Translations under genes and position numbers: made by a program
The notes under the pieces: model-generated
Databases searched by the model: none
Seen by the model: only the letters and a program-made list of their open reading frames with translations
Told to the model about the DNA's origin: nothing
Part shown: one piece after another, positions 28,792 through 38,051 of the stretch
Position numbering within the stretch: the first letter of the stretch is position 1
How the letters are laid out: every line of letters begins with the position of its first letter
Assembly (NCBI RefSeq): GCF_900116635.1
Contig: NZ_FPBJ01000028.1
Span: 1 to 40,329 of the forward strand
DNA: 40,329 nt
Direction: 5' to 3'
Source: Xenorhabdus koppenhoeferi
GTDB taxonomy: Bacteria; Pseudomonadota; Gammaproteobacteria; Enterobacterales; Enterobacteriaceae

Positions 28792-29373
28792 ATGATTTGG
28801 TTACGTTCTTCGATTGTTTTGCTGACATTTCTTGCGATAATCACGGGTATTGCCTATCCATTACTGGTGACAGGAATATCTGAAGCCTTATTTCCCCACC
28901 AGGCTCAAGGGTCATTAATAGAACAAAATGGCAAATGGGCTGGTTCTAAGTTAATTGGTCAAAATTTTACCAAGGCCATCTATTTTCATGGGCGCCCTTC
29001 TATGACAGCCGAAAAGCCGTATAACACTCTGGCATCTGGAGGCAGCAATCTTTCAATCACTAATCCAGTATTGACCAACAAATTGCACCAAAACATTATC
29101 CGAGTACGTTTATTTAATTATCCCGAAAGCCTTCCGATCCCTGTTGAATTAGTAACGGCATCCGGTAGTGGGCTAGATCCCCATATTTCCCCCGAAGCTG
29201 CTGAATTTCAGGCGCAACGTGTTGCTAAATCCCGCCACTTGCCACTCAAGACGGTTAATGAATTAATTCAGAAGCACACTGAATATCCCTTACTGAATTA
29301 TTTAGGCAACCCCGTGGTGAATGTACTAGAACTTAATCTGGCTCTTGATAATCTACATCCAAAAGGCAGATAA
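28792..29373 (+). CDS. kdpC: KdpC, assembly/affinity subunit of the Kdp ATPase
   Basis: Single-pass inner-membrane subunit of the K+ pump with a periplasmic domain. I chose the ATG at 28792 (193 residues, MIWLRSSIVLL...), because AAAGG lies 8 bases before it; a GTG at 28783 is also in frame but overlaps that site. One N-terminal membrane helix about 7-28. Family blocks: IGQNFTKAIYFHGRPSMTAE, YNTLASGGSNLSITNP, PVELVTASGSGLDPHISPEAA and NPVVNVLELNLALD. Length agrees with E. coli KdpC (190). kdpD follows after 3 bases. Confidence 0.97.
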   Translation: MIWLRSSIVLLTFLAIITGIAYPLLVTGISEALFPHQAQGSLIEQNGKWAGSKLIGQNFTKAIYFHGRPSMTAEKPYNTLASGGSNLSITNPVLTNKLHQNIIRVRLFNYPESLPIPVELVTASGSGLDPHISPEAAEFQAQRVAKSRHLPLKTVNELIQKHTEYPLLNYLGNPVVNVLELNLALDNLHPKGR

Positions 29374-29376
29374 AAT

Positions 29377-32079
29377 ATGGATCAAAATGAATCGCAACGC
29401 CCCGATCCAGATGATTTACTGACACTGGCAAATAAAAAACCACGCGGCAAGCTCAAAATATTCTTTGGTGCTTGTGCGGGTATTGGTAAAACCTATGCCA
29501 TGCTGCAAGAAGCCCAACGCCTGCTGGCGCAGGGATTAGACATTATTATTGGGGTTGTTGAAACTCATGAAAGACAAGAAACCGCTGCCTTACTAAAAGG
29601 CCTGCCTCAATTACCGCCAAAATATCTTCACCATCATGACCGCAGGGTAACAGCCTTTGATCTTGATGCTGCCCTTGCCCGTCATCCTGCCATTATTCTG
29701 ATGGATGAACTGGCATTCAGTAATCCTCAGGGATGTCGGCACCCCAAGCGCTGGCAGGATGTGGATGAGCTACTGGAAGCAGGCATTGATGTGCTGACCA
29801 CAATCAATGTGCAACATCTGGAAAGCCTGAACGATGTTGTCGGGGCAATTACCAGTATCCGCGTCCGCGAAACTATTCCCGATCATATATTTGATCAGGC
29901 CGATGATGTGGTTCTGGTCGATCTCCCTCCTGATGACCTGCGCCAGCGGCTTAAAGACGGCAAAGTCTATATTTCTGGTCAGGCTGAGCGTGCCATTGAA
30001 CATTTTTTCCGGAAAGGAAACCTGATTGCGTTGCGCGAATTAGCACTACGCCGCACGGCAGACCGCGTAGATGATCAAATGCGGGCTTTTCGTGATACCC
30101 GTGGACAAAAACCCGTATGGCATACGCGGGATAATTTACTCTTGTGCATTGGCTGCAATGCAGGCAATGAAAAATTGATCCGGACAGCAGCTCGTCTGGC
30201 AGCAAAGTTAGATTGTGTCTGGCATGCTGTTTACGTTGAAACTCCTAAATTACACCGCCTGCCAGAGAGCAAACGGCGTACCATTTTAAATGCATTGAAA
30301 CTGGCGCAAGATCTGGGCGCAGAAACTGCAACGCTCTCTGATTCCCATGAAGAAAAAGCGATTCTGCGCTATGCCAGAGAACATAATCTGGGCAAAATCC
30401 TTATTGGCCGTTATTACGGTGCATACTCAAAATTATTTGGTTATAAATGGCGACCTGACTTTGCTGAAAGACTGGGTAAACTCGGCCCTGATCTGGACTT
30501 AATTATTGTTGCATTGAAGGACCGGAAACCCTGGGATAAAGAATCAAAAGATCATCGCCCATTCTATGAAAAATGGCGAGTGCCGATCCAGGGCTTCATT
30601 ATGGCTATCGTGCTTTGCACTTTAACCACTTTCTTTTCGAGAACATTTTTGCTTACCCTTGATAAAGCCAATCTGGTCACTCTCTACCTGCTTGGCGTTG
30701 TCATCATCGCCTTATTTTATGGTCGTTGGCCTTCAGTCTTTGCTGCTTTTATCAATGTTGTTAGCTTTGACCTCTTTTTTGTCCAACCGCATTGGTCATT
30801 GGCAGTCAAAGAAATGCAATACCTGCTCACATTTACTGTCATGCTGATTGTGGGCGTTGTCGTAGGAAACCTGACCGCAGGAATACGCTATCAGGCCAGA
30901 GTTGCCCGCCATCGGGAACAACGAACACGGTACCTGTATGAAATTACCCGGGAACTTAGCCGAGCGTTGAATGAAGAAGATGTAGCCCGTGTCAGCTATC
31001 ACTTTCTATCCAATAGCTTTCAGGCAAAAACCGGGCTGTTGCTACCAGACAGCAGCCATCGTTTATATCAAGTAAAATCCAATAACGGTGGCCAAATGCA
31101 AATCGATAAAGCTATCGCAAAATGGTGCTTTGACAAAAAACAACCTGCTGGGGCTGGTACTGATACTTTACCGGGAGTGCCTTACCAATTACTTCCCATC
31201 ACCACACCTTCTCAGGTATTCGCCGTTCTTGCGATAGAATCTTCTAACCTGCGCCAATTACTGGTGCCGGAACAACAGCGATTATTACAAACATTCACAG
31301 GTATTATTGCCAACGCACTGGAGCGCTTACATCTGGCACGCAGCGCAGAATCTGCCAAACTGGAAACTGAACGAGAGCAACTGTGCAATTCTCTGCTGGC
31401 AGCATTATCCGATGATCTACGTACTCCATTGACCGTTATGTTTGGGCAAACAGAAATATTAATGTTAAATTTATCTGCTGAAAATTCACCACACACTCAA
31501 CAAATCAATCAAATTCGCCAGAAAATTCTCAGTACTTTTCGGCTGGTTAATAATCTACTGGATATGGCACGCATCCAATCGAGGGGGATTCAGCTTAACC
31601 TTGAATGGTATCCGCTGGAAAAAATTGTCAGCGGTGCTTTACGTTCATTGGAATATAGCCTTCAACGCTACAATGTAGAACTTTCCCTACCTGCCAATTT
31701 ATTCTTGCATTGCGATGCAACCTTACTGGAACGTGTTTTTATCAATTTACTGGAAAATGCCATTAAATATACTCATGAACAAACACTCTTGGGCATACAA
31801 GCCATCATTGAACAAAAACAAATAAATATTGAAGTCTGGGATGCTGGAATTGGAGTTCCATCAGGGCAAGAACAACTTATTTTCAATAAATTTTCACGCA
31901 CCAGTAAAAAATCTGCCATACCCGGAATTGGGTTGGGATTAGCCATCTGCCGAGCCATTATTGAGATTCATGGCGGCAAGATATGGGTGACTAACAATAA
32001 AAGAGGTGGGGCAAGTTTTCACTTTGTTTTACCGTTGGGGGAGTCACCAAAAATTGCATGTGCTCTAGAGGACATGTAA
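29377..32079 (+). CDS. kdpD: KdpD-like sensor protein lacking the phosphoacceptor histidine
   Basis: Full-length relative of the K+/osmotic sensor kinase KdpD (900 residues; E. coli 894). Domains in order: cytoplasmic KdpD domain with Walker A GACAGIGKT (31-39) and Walker B-like ILMDELAFSN; a universal-stress-protein-like domain about 245-370; four membrane helices about 400-500; a GAF-like region; and a histidine kinase core. In that core the box reads LSDDLRTPLTV where E. coli has LSHDLRTPLTV: residue 679, the site of autophosphorylation, is Asp (GAT at 31411-31413; a single C-to-G change from CAT). The ATP-binding motifs look intact (NLLENAIKY, DAGIG near 822, GIGLGLAICRAI). The frame has no stop and ends ALEDM like the family, yet no kdpE follows. 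Autokinase activity on His is not possible; any remaining function would be phosphatase-like, K+ or nucleotide sensing, or none. Confidence 0.95.
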   Translation: MDQNESQRPDPDDLLTLANKKPRGKLKIFFGACAGIGKTYAMLQEAQRLLAQGLDIIIGVVETHERQETAALLKGLPQLPPKYLHHHDRRVTAFDLDAALARHPAIILMDELAFSNPQGCRHPKRWQDVDELLEAGIDVLTTINVQHLESLNDVVGAITSIRVRETIPDHIFDQADDVVLVDLPPDDLRQRLKDGKVYISGQAERAIEHFFRKGNLIALRELALRRTADRVDDQMRAFRDTRGQKPVWHTRDNLLLCIGCNAGNEKLIRTAARLAAKLDCVWHAVYVETPKLHRLPESKRRTILNALKLAQDLGAETATLSDSHEEKAILRYAREHNLGKILIGRYYGAYSKLFGYKWRPDFAERLGKLGPDLDLIIVALKDRKPWDKESKDHRPFYEKWRVPIQGFIMAIVLCTLTTFFSRTFLLTLDKANLVTLYLLGVVIIALFYGRWPSVFAAFINVVSFDLFFVQPHWSLAVKEMQYLLTFTVMLIVGVVVGNLTAGIRYQARVARHREQRTRYLYEITRELSRALNEEDVARVSYHFLSNSFQAKTGLLLPDSSHRLYQVKSNNGGQMQIDKAIAKWCFDKKQPAGAGTDTLPGVPYQLLPITTPSQVFAVLAIESSNLRQLLVPEQQRLLQTFTGIIANALERLHLARSAESAKLETEREQLCNSLLAALSDDLRTPLTVMFGQTEILMLNLSAENSPHTQQINQIRQKILSTFRLVNNLLDMARIQSRGIQLNLEWYPLEKIVSGALRSLEYSLQRYNVELSLPANLFLHCDATLLERVFINLLENAIKYTHEQTLLGIQAIIEQKQINIEVWDAGIGVPSGQEQLIFNKFSRTSKKSAIPGIGLGLAICRAIIEIHGGKIWVTNNKRGGASFHFVLPLGESPKIACALEDM

Positions 32080-32101
32080 GTACAGACAAAAACAATACAA
32101 T

Positions 32102-32131
32102 ATTTATCATCAGCATATTTATCATCAGCAT
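32102..32131. repeat. Tandem 15-bp repeat where kdpE would be expected
   Basis: ATTTATCATCAGCAT occurs twice exactly in tandem (32102-32116, 32117-32131), starting 22 bases after the kdpD stop. The whole 179-base space between kdpD and the convergent lipoprotein gene contains no recognisable part of kdpE. Confidence 0.85.
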
Positions 32132-32258
32132 AGAGCAAATCAATTCAACCCCATCACTCACTTTTCAGGTACCCAATCTGACTAACCTTACCCCCTGAGT
32201 CATTTCACCGCTACAAATTCCGCCGCTACAATTAATTTGAAAGGAGCAAGCACAGGTA

Positions 32259-35183
32259 TTATTTCTTACGGACAGGTATCCCTTTTCCTCGAATTCCTTC
32301 CTGTGGTAAAACCAATACTGCTACTGACCATGCAGGCATAATAACCTCACCATTTCCCTTTATTTTCACTCCCGCAGCCAGAGAGTTACTGCCCAATTCA
32401 TGCTGAATATCATTTAACTTCAATCCATTGATATTAAGTTCTTTGACAGCAGCAGGCCACGGGGCAGCATTAATAACCACGACCAAGCCATCAAATCGCC
32501 AATCACGATCGTGAAAGGTCGTATTACCGTCGTCAATAGTCATCACCAGCAACCCGATTTGCTGATGTGGGCCTACGTTCAAAAAATCAATACGTTGCTT
32601 AACCGCAGCTCCATCACCAAGAGCCAGCAATGGTGAAAATCGACGTAAACGCAATAATTCCTGATAAAAGGCCATCATTTGCAATAAGTCACTTCGGGCT
32701 GGTTTTTGAACCCAATTTTTCACACGATTAATCAACGGATAATTTTTACCATCATTGCTGCACTCCGGCATTCCCATATCATAGTTATTATCCTTATAGT
32801 CATAGCTAACACGATTAAACCAATCACCCGCATTGTAAGAATCACGGGTAAACGATTTTGAGCGTAATAGCTCTGAGCCTTGTTGGTCAAAAGCCAACCC
32901 TTGCCCAAGGAATACGGTGGCAAGAGAGATTGCCTGCATACGTACCCGCGTTGCCAGATCTGCATGATATGCAGCCTTGTAGCTAATAATATCCCACAAT
33001 GTCTGATTATCATGCTTGGATACATAGTTAAGTACTTCAGTGGGATTTGACGCATATCCTGCAATAATGCCTTTATAATCAATTTCATGACCTTTTTTCA
33101 CTGCCCCGTCTTTGTCAATCATGACAAAATCAGCCAGATTGCCGATCATACCAAGACGCACAAGATCCAATAAATGGCGTACTTCATTTGCATCTAACCG
33201 CGAAATTTCATTAGGCAATGTTCCTGCACCATTACCAATCCCCTGATTGGTGCGGATATTATCAGCAAAATCAAACGGCCCACCCCCCCGTACCGCATCC
33301 CGCAATCTGTCAGAGAAAGTACCTATGCCAGTCCCCCTAAGATTAATTTGTGAGGCGGTTTCGAACCGATCATCCTGTCCTGAATCCCAGCCTTCACCGA
33401 AAAAATAGACTGATGGATTAACAGCCCGGACTTTTTCCAGTGCTGATAGAATTTGTGTTTTGGGGTGATACCCCATTAAATCAAATCGGAACGCATCAAT
33501 CTTATAGTCTTTAGCCCAGGTCACCAGTGAGTCTTCAATAAGTTTGGCGAACATTCGATGCTCCGGCGCGGTATCGTAACAGCAGGTATTTTTTTCAACC
33601 TGACCCGTTATTTCATTCAAACGGTGGTAATACCAAGGTACTATTTTATCCAGTACCGATGTTCGGGCTGTCGGACCAACAGCATCAGTATGGTTGTAAA
33701 CAACATCCATAATCACATTCATACTTAATTGCTGTTTGATAGCCTGCACCATTGCACGAAACTCTTTTATGCGCCCTGAACCTTCTGGATCAGTGGCATA
33801 AGAGCCTTCCGGCACTGAATAGTGAAATGGATCGTAACCCCAATTATAGGAGTCTGTATTTGCCACCATCGCATTCAATTCTTGCACTTGCGGGTTATTG
33901 ATATCGTCTGTGGGTTGCAATAGTTGTAAAACTTCTCTTACCGTCAATGAACTCTGGCAATAATCAGCAAAACGGCTATTTTTCACTATCGGGTTAATCT
34001 GGCACAAACGACTAAATGGATGATCAATATCAGCCACTTTGTCGTTAAATTCATTAATGGAAGCGATATCAAATACAGGTAACAATTCCAGATGGGTTAT
34101 CCCTGACTGCCCGAGCATTTTTAGGTGCTTGAACATATTACTGTTATTGGCAGTCAGAGCCAGATATTTACCACGCCAAGTTTCTGGGATCGTGTTATCT
34201 GCAACAGAAAGATCGCGGATGTGCGTTTCAGAAATGGTCATACGCGCAATATCTGCGGATGTGCTTTGCGAGTGTGGAGTAAGCAAATTATCCCAGTTTT
34301 TCGGTTTCAATGCTCCATCATCCAGATTGACAATCTGACTATATTCCGAATTGCTGGACAAACTATACGAATAGGGATCAGTAACCTCATAATGTTCGAC
34401 ATTGCGGGATTGGGGATGGTACACAGTTAATGCATAGCGGTAATAGGAACCCATCAATGCTCTATCACCCTGCCATGACCAAGAGCCACTTGCTGCGTCA
34501 CGTTGCATTATATGATTAGCAATAATCTGTTTGTTTTGATTATAAATTAATATATTGACCTCTTGCGCACTAGGTGCCCAGAGGCGGAAAAGTATTCCCT
34601 TATCATTGACTAATGCACCATATTTTAACGTTTCAGCAGCATCAGCAAAACGGTCATCCAGCACTCCCGCTGTCTGAACCTGAGCCGATGAAAGTAATTC
34701 ACCTTGCTCATTAGCAGCCAGAACAACTAAATCCCCTGTCAGCAGCCGATCAATTTCCACATTTTCTGGCAAGCCGAACGCTGTCCATTCAGCCAAATGA
34801 GGAAACTTTCTTGCGGTTTCCTGACTCAAAATTGTCGGTGTGAGTATCAGATAGTCATCAGTAAAGTAACCTTGTTTATTGGTTTCTACTTTTTTGTTTT
34901 GATTGTGGTATAAGCGGACAATGGGCTGACCAGCACCTTCCGACCATAATAATGTTTGTCTGTCAACCCAATGTGCAGATGCCTGAGAAATTTCTGGTTC
35001 TGAGTCAGAGGCTTCAGTGTGCCGATAAATTTGCCCACCCAATACCTGATTCAAATTTTGTGCCATCGGTTTCTCCTGAATGTTGAAAAAATCATTTTTG
35101 TTTTGGGAGCAACTTGCAAGTAATAAAATAAGTAATCCATTGAATAAAATAGGATAAATCTTTTTCCAAAAGTGAGATGTCAT
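32259..35183 (-). CDS. Pullulanase-type GH13 glycoside hydrolase, lipoprotein
   Basis: Predicted alpha-1,6-glucan hydrolase (debranching enzyme) of the GH13 pullulanase group. The ATG at 35183 (974 residues) has AAGGG six bases upstream; a TTG two codons earlier is less likely. A signal sequence ends in the lipobox LASC, with lipidated Cys25 followed by Ser, suggesting outer-membrane attachment. An N-terminal beta-domain region about 30-200 precedes a CBM48-like module (YGALVNDKGILFRLWAPSA, about 190). The catalytic barrel shows the pullulanase signature YNWGYDPFHYSVPEGSY (about 447), region I MDVVYNHTDA (about 492), region II DAFRFDLMGYHP with the nucleophile Asp (about 566), region III FFGEGWD with the acid/base Glu (about 596) and region IV SKHDNQT (about 721). 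Klebsiella PulA is longer and exported by a type II system; no such genes are in this window. Single gene, convergent with kdpD. Confidence 0.9.
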   Translation of the reverse strand: MTSHFWKKIYPILFNGLLILLLASCSQNKNDFFNIQEKPMAQNLNQVLGGQIYRHTEASDSEPEISQASAHWVDRQTLLWSEGAGQPIVRLYHNQNKKVETNKQGYFTDDYLILTPTILSQETARKFPHLAEWTAFGLPENVEIDRLLTGDLVVLAANEQGELLSSAQVQTAGVLDDRFADAAETLKYGALVNDKGILFRLWAPSAQEVNILIYNQNKQIIANHIMQRDAASGSWSWQGDRALMGSYYRYALTVYHPQSRNVEHYEVTDPYSYSLSSNSEYSQIVNLDDGALKPKNWDNLLTPHSQSTSADIARMTISETHIRDLSVADNTIPETWRGKYLALTANNSNMFKHLKMLGQSGITHLELLPVFDIASINEFNDKVADIDHPFSRLCQINPIVKNSRFADYCQSSLTVREVLQLLQPTDDINNPQVQELNAMVANTDSYNWGYDPFHYSVPEGSYATDPEGSGRIKEFRAMVQAIKQQLSMNVIMDVVYNHTDAVGPTARTSVLDKIVPWYYHRLNEITGQVEKNTCCYDTAPEHRMFAKLIEDSLVTWAKDYKIDAFRFDLMGYHPKTQILSALEKVRAVNPSVYFFGEGWDSGQDDRFETASQINLRGTGIGTFSDRLRDAVRGGGPFDFADNIRTNQGIGNGAGTLPNEISRLDANEVRHLLDLVRLGMIGNLADFVMIDKDGAVKKGHEIDYKGIIAGYASNPTEVLNYVSKHDNQTLWDIISYKAAYHADLATRVRMQAISLATVFLGQGLAFDQQGSELLRSKSFTRDSYNAGDWFNRVSYDYKDNNYDMGMPECSNDGKNYPLINRVKNWVQKPARSDLLQMMAFYQELLRLRRFSPLLALGDGAAVKQRIDFLNVGPHQQIGLLVMTIDDGNTTFHDRDWRFDGLVVVINAAPWPAAVKELNINGLKLNDIQHELGSNSLAAGVKIKGNGEVIMPAWSVAVLVLPQEGIRGKGIPVRKK

Positions 35184-35355
35184 TGCCAACCCTTTTTAAC
35201 AAAAAAGATAACATCGACCATTTTATTTTTAATAAAAATGGGAATAATAATTAAATATTGTATTGAAAATTCTTACCTCATCCTTTTATCAATAAATATG
35301 GGAGGAGAATAAAGGATGAATTATTTTTCTGATGGAACACACAGGATAATTGCAT

Positions 35356-35509
35356 ATGAGTACATGGTTGCTTTATGCCTTACTCTCCGCACTAACAGCA
35401 GCACTGGTAGCTATCTTTGGTAAAATTGGGCTACAGAATCTGGATGCCGATACCGCAACCTGCCATTTGTGCAGTCATTATGGCATTGTTTAAATCAGGA
35501 ATTAATTAA
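35356..35509 (+). pseudogene. Frameshifted, truncated EamA-like transporter remnant
   Basis: From an ATG at 35356 the frame reads MSTWLLYALLSALTAALVAI and continues FGKIGLQNLDADTAT, the usual N-terminus of short EamA/DMT-type membrane proteins. After that residue the family continues in the next frame (from 35462: [15 protein letters not shown], stop 35507-35509), so one extra base near 35461 breaks the gene. In the original frame a 45-residue product would end at 35493. The rest of the usual length of about 140 residues is missing, and the tail overlaps the 3' end of pgm on the other strand. Judgement rests on remembered family sequence, so the family assignment is moderate; the frame break is plain. 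Confidence 0.6.
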
Positions 35510-37146
35510 CCCGCAGCAAATACTTGATTAACGATTTCCTGTGCTTCTTGCTCAATTTTCTCTCGATGTTGAGCACCGAGGAAACTTTCGCAATAGATTT
35601 TGTAGGCTTCTTCCGTTCCAGAAGGGCGAGCAGCAAACCAACCGTTATCACTCATCACTTTCAAACCACCAATAGAAGCACCATTCCCCGATGCGGTTGT
35701 CAGGCGAGCAGTGATTGGATCTCCTGCCAATGTCCCGGCTTTCACCATTTCTGGTGATAATTTGGACAGCAATGCTTTTTGCTGATGAGTCGCTGCCGCC
35801 TGAATGCGGCTGTAGCTTGGCGTACCAAAACGAGCTTCCAGTTTGTTATAGCGCTGCTGTGGGTTCTCACCAGTAATTGCGGTCATTTCAGCCGCCAGCA
35901 AACAAAGGATAATGCCATCTTTATCGGTTGACCACGGTGTACCATCAAAACGCAGGAAAGATGCGCCCGCACTCTCTTCGCCACCAAAGCCCAATTCGCC
36001 TTTATATAGCCCATCTACAAACCACTTGAAGCCGACAGGAACTTCCAGCAATTCACGGCCTAAATCAGCAACAACGCGGTCGATCATGGCGCTGGAAACC
36101 AACGTTTTGCCTACAGCAACCTTTTCAGACCATTGTGGGCGGTGGCGGAATAAATAATCCACTGCCGTTGCCAGATAATGGTTAGGATTCATCAGGCCAG
36201 CTGGTGTGATAATCCCGTGGCGGTCATAATCAGGATCATTGGCAAAGGCCAAATCGAATTTACCACGTAACTCCAGCAAACCCGCCATTGCCCAACGGGA
36301 TGAGCAATCCATGCGGATCACACCGTCATGATCCAGTGTCATAAAACGGAATGTCTGATCGACTTTATCATTAACCAGTGTCAAATCGAGATTGTAGTAC
36401 TCACCAATCCGCTGCCAATAGGCGATACCGGAACCCCCTAATGGATCAACCCCAATTTTCAGCCCCGCTTTCTGAATAGCGGCCATATCGACAACTTCAC
36501 CTAATGCGGTAACATAATGATCAATTAAATCTTGTGGATGCAGATATTCACTTTTCAATACCTGTTCATAAGGCAATCGCTTAATGCCATTAAGATCACC
36601 CGCCAGTAATTCGTTGGCACGACACTCAATGATGGCAGTAAGATCAGTATCGGCAGGCCCGCCATTAGGTGGATTATATTTAATACCACCGTCTTCTGGC
36701 GGGTTATGCGATGGTGTGATCACAATTCCATCCGCCAGATTTTTTCCCTGACGGTTATAACATAAGATGGCGTGAGAAATAGCCGGAGTTGGTGTAAAAC
36801 CGTTATTTTCCTGCACAATCACATCTACGCCATTCGCCGTTAATACCTCCAATACAGAGATAAATGCCGCTTCAGAAAGTGCGTGAGTATCTTTACCCAC
36901 ATAACATGGCCCGGTAATCCCCTGCTGCGAACGGACTTCCACTATCGCTTGAGTAATAGACAGAATATGAGTTTCGTTAAAACTGTTGCGTCCAGAACTG
37001 CCACGGTGGCCAGAAGTACCAAACTTGACCTTATGTGTCGGATTTTCAGGGTGTGGTTGTAGGGTGTAATACTGTGATGTGAGCTGAGCAACATTAATTA
37101 AATCATACTGCTGGGCAAGTTGCCCGGCTCTTGGGTGAATTGCCAC
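35506..37146 (-). CDS. pgm: Phosphoglucomutase (alpha-D-glucose 1-phosphate / 6-phosphate)
   Basis: Interconverts glucose 1-phosphate and glucose 6-phosphate, linking glycolysis with UDP-glucose, glycogen and envelope sugars. The chosen GTG start at 37146 has GGAG seven bases upstream and gives 546 residues, the E. coli length, beginning (M)[17 protein letters not shown]. The active-site loop [11 protein letters not shown] holds the phosphorylated serine (about 146); the metal-binding loop is DPDYDRHG, the sugar-binding loop GGEESAG and the phosphate-binding loop [12 protein letters not shown]. It follows seqA on the same strand by 100 bases, the seqA-pgm operon known from E. coli. Confidence 0.98.
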   Translation of the reverse strand: MAIHPRAGQLAQQYDLINVAQLTSQYYTLQPHPENPTHKVKFGTSGHRGSSGRNSFNETHILSITQAIVEVRSQQGITGPCYVGKDTHALSEAAFISVLEVLTANGVDVIVQENNGFTPTPAISHAILCYNRQGKNLADGIVITPSHNPPEDGGIKYNPPNGGPADTDLTAIIECRANELLAGDLNGIKRLPYEQVLKSEYLHPQDLIDHYVTALGEVVDMAAIQKAGLKIGVDPLGGSGIAYWQRIGEYYNLDLTLVNDKVDQTFRFMTLDHDGVIRMDCSSRWAMAGLLELRGKFDLAFANDPDYDRHGIITPAGLMNPNHYLATAVDYLFRHRPQWSEKVAVGKTLVSSAMIDRVVADLGRELLEVPVGFKWFVDGLYKGELGFGGEESAGASFLRFDGTPWSTDKDGIILCLLAAEMTAITGENPQQRYNKLEARFGTPSYSRIQAAATHQQKALLSKLSPEMVKAGTLAGDPITARLTTASGNGASIGGLKVMSDNGWFAARPSGTEEAYKIYCESFLGAQHREKIEQEAQEIVNQVFAAG

Positions 37147-37246
37147 TTTATTTCTCCTGCGAGACTGCACTGGCTTACCCGCCAGGGCAGTATAAATAAG
37201 TTCAGCGGGTTAGAGCTGCTAATTAAACTAATGCTAACTAAGCTAA

Positions 37247-37780
37247 CTAAATAGTGCCGCACACTTTTTCAATCAAATTTGCCGGAAACTTCATATCCTG
37301 CATAACATGTTCGATCATGCTGCGTTTACGGTCAGTATTGGTATTGGTAATTACCCAGAAAGGAGTACCGGGGATATGACGTGGCTTGGTCTGCTTGCCA
37401 CTGGCCAGTAATGTATGCTCATTTCCAGCAAAATAGGTGCGGGTACGGCCATGCATCGCTTCTGTTGTTTTAGAAAAACTCTCATTGTTCAGGCTATACA
37501 GCGTAGACAGGATCAGCATAAAGCGCTCAACAGATTTTTTCTTTTCTGCATATTCGTCGGAAAGCAATAGCTCGCGAACAACGCGAACAGCATCACGGGA
37601 GCGGGATACGGGAGTTTTAACAGCAGGTGCGGGATCATTGGCAGGTGGTGTAATTTGTACTGGCTGCCCGGCATCAAATTTCAGTATGCGCCGTAAAATA
37701 TCAGATGCACTTTCACCGATATGCAGAGTTTGGCTTGCAATAAAGCGGTAAAGGTCTTCATCAACTTCTATCGTTTTCAT
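37247..37780 (-). CDS. seqA: SeqA, negative modulator of replication initiation
   Basis: Binds hemimethylated GATC sites, sequesters oriC after initiation and organises newly replicated DNA. The 177 residues (E. coli 181) begin MKTIEVDEDLYRFIASQTLH with the N-terminal oligomerisation domain (about 1-35) and ILRRILKF. A variable Pro/Ala/Val linker follows (about 36-65), then the DNA-binding domain with LLLSDEYAEKKKSVERFM, GRTRTYFAGNEHTLL, the GATC-contacting loop KPRHIPGTPFWVITNTNT and the ending LIEKVCGTI. First gene of the seqA-pgm operon, divergent from ybfF. Confidence 0.97.
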   Translation of the reverse strand: MKTIEVDEDLYRFIASQTLHIGESASDILRRILKFDAGQPVQITPPANDPAPAVKTPVSRSRDAVRVVRELLLSDEYAEKKKSVERFMLILSTLYSLNNESFSKTTEAMHGRTRTYFAGNEHTLLASGKQTKPRHIPGTPFWVITNTNTDRKRSMIEHVMQDMKFPANLIEKVCGTI

Positions 37781-38051
37781 TTCTATCCAGTACTGTTCTT
37801 AATGAAAAAATTATCTTGCGATTATAAGATATAATACCAAAAAACAAAACAATTAAACTTTCAATAACTTAAAGTGACTCTTTCTAAAATTAGTCATTTT
37901 AAAAAAAGTGATTTTTCCTTTAAAATAAATCAATCAGTTACAACTATTTCATCTCATTTTCATCCCATTGGATTTGTCGCTGACCGCGTGTCATGATATT
38001 AAGCATCTCAATATTAAACATTGCATAAATGACATTAAGTTCAGGCAAATC

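Noticed and set aside
29377-32079. Calling kdpD a pseudogene because of the H-to-D change
   Set aside because: The frame is uninterrupted at family length and other functional motifs are intact, so I kept it as a coding gene with a noted defect.
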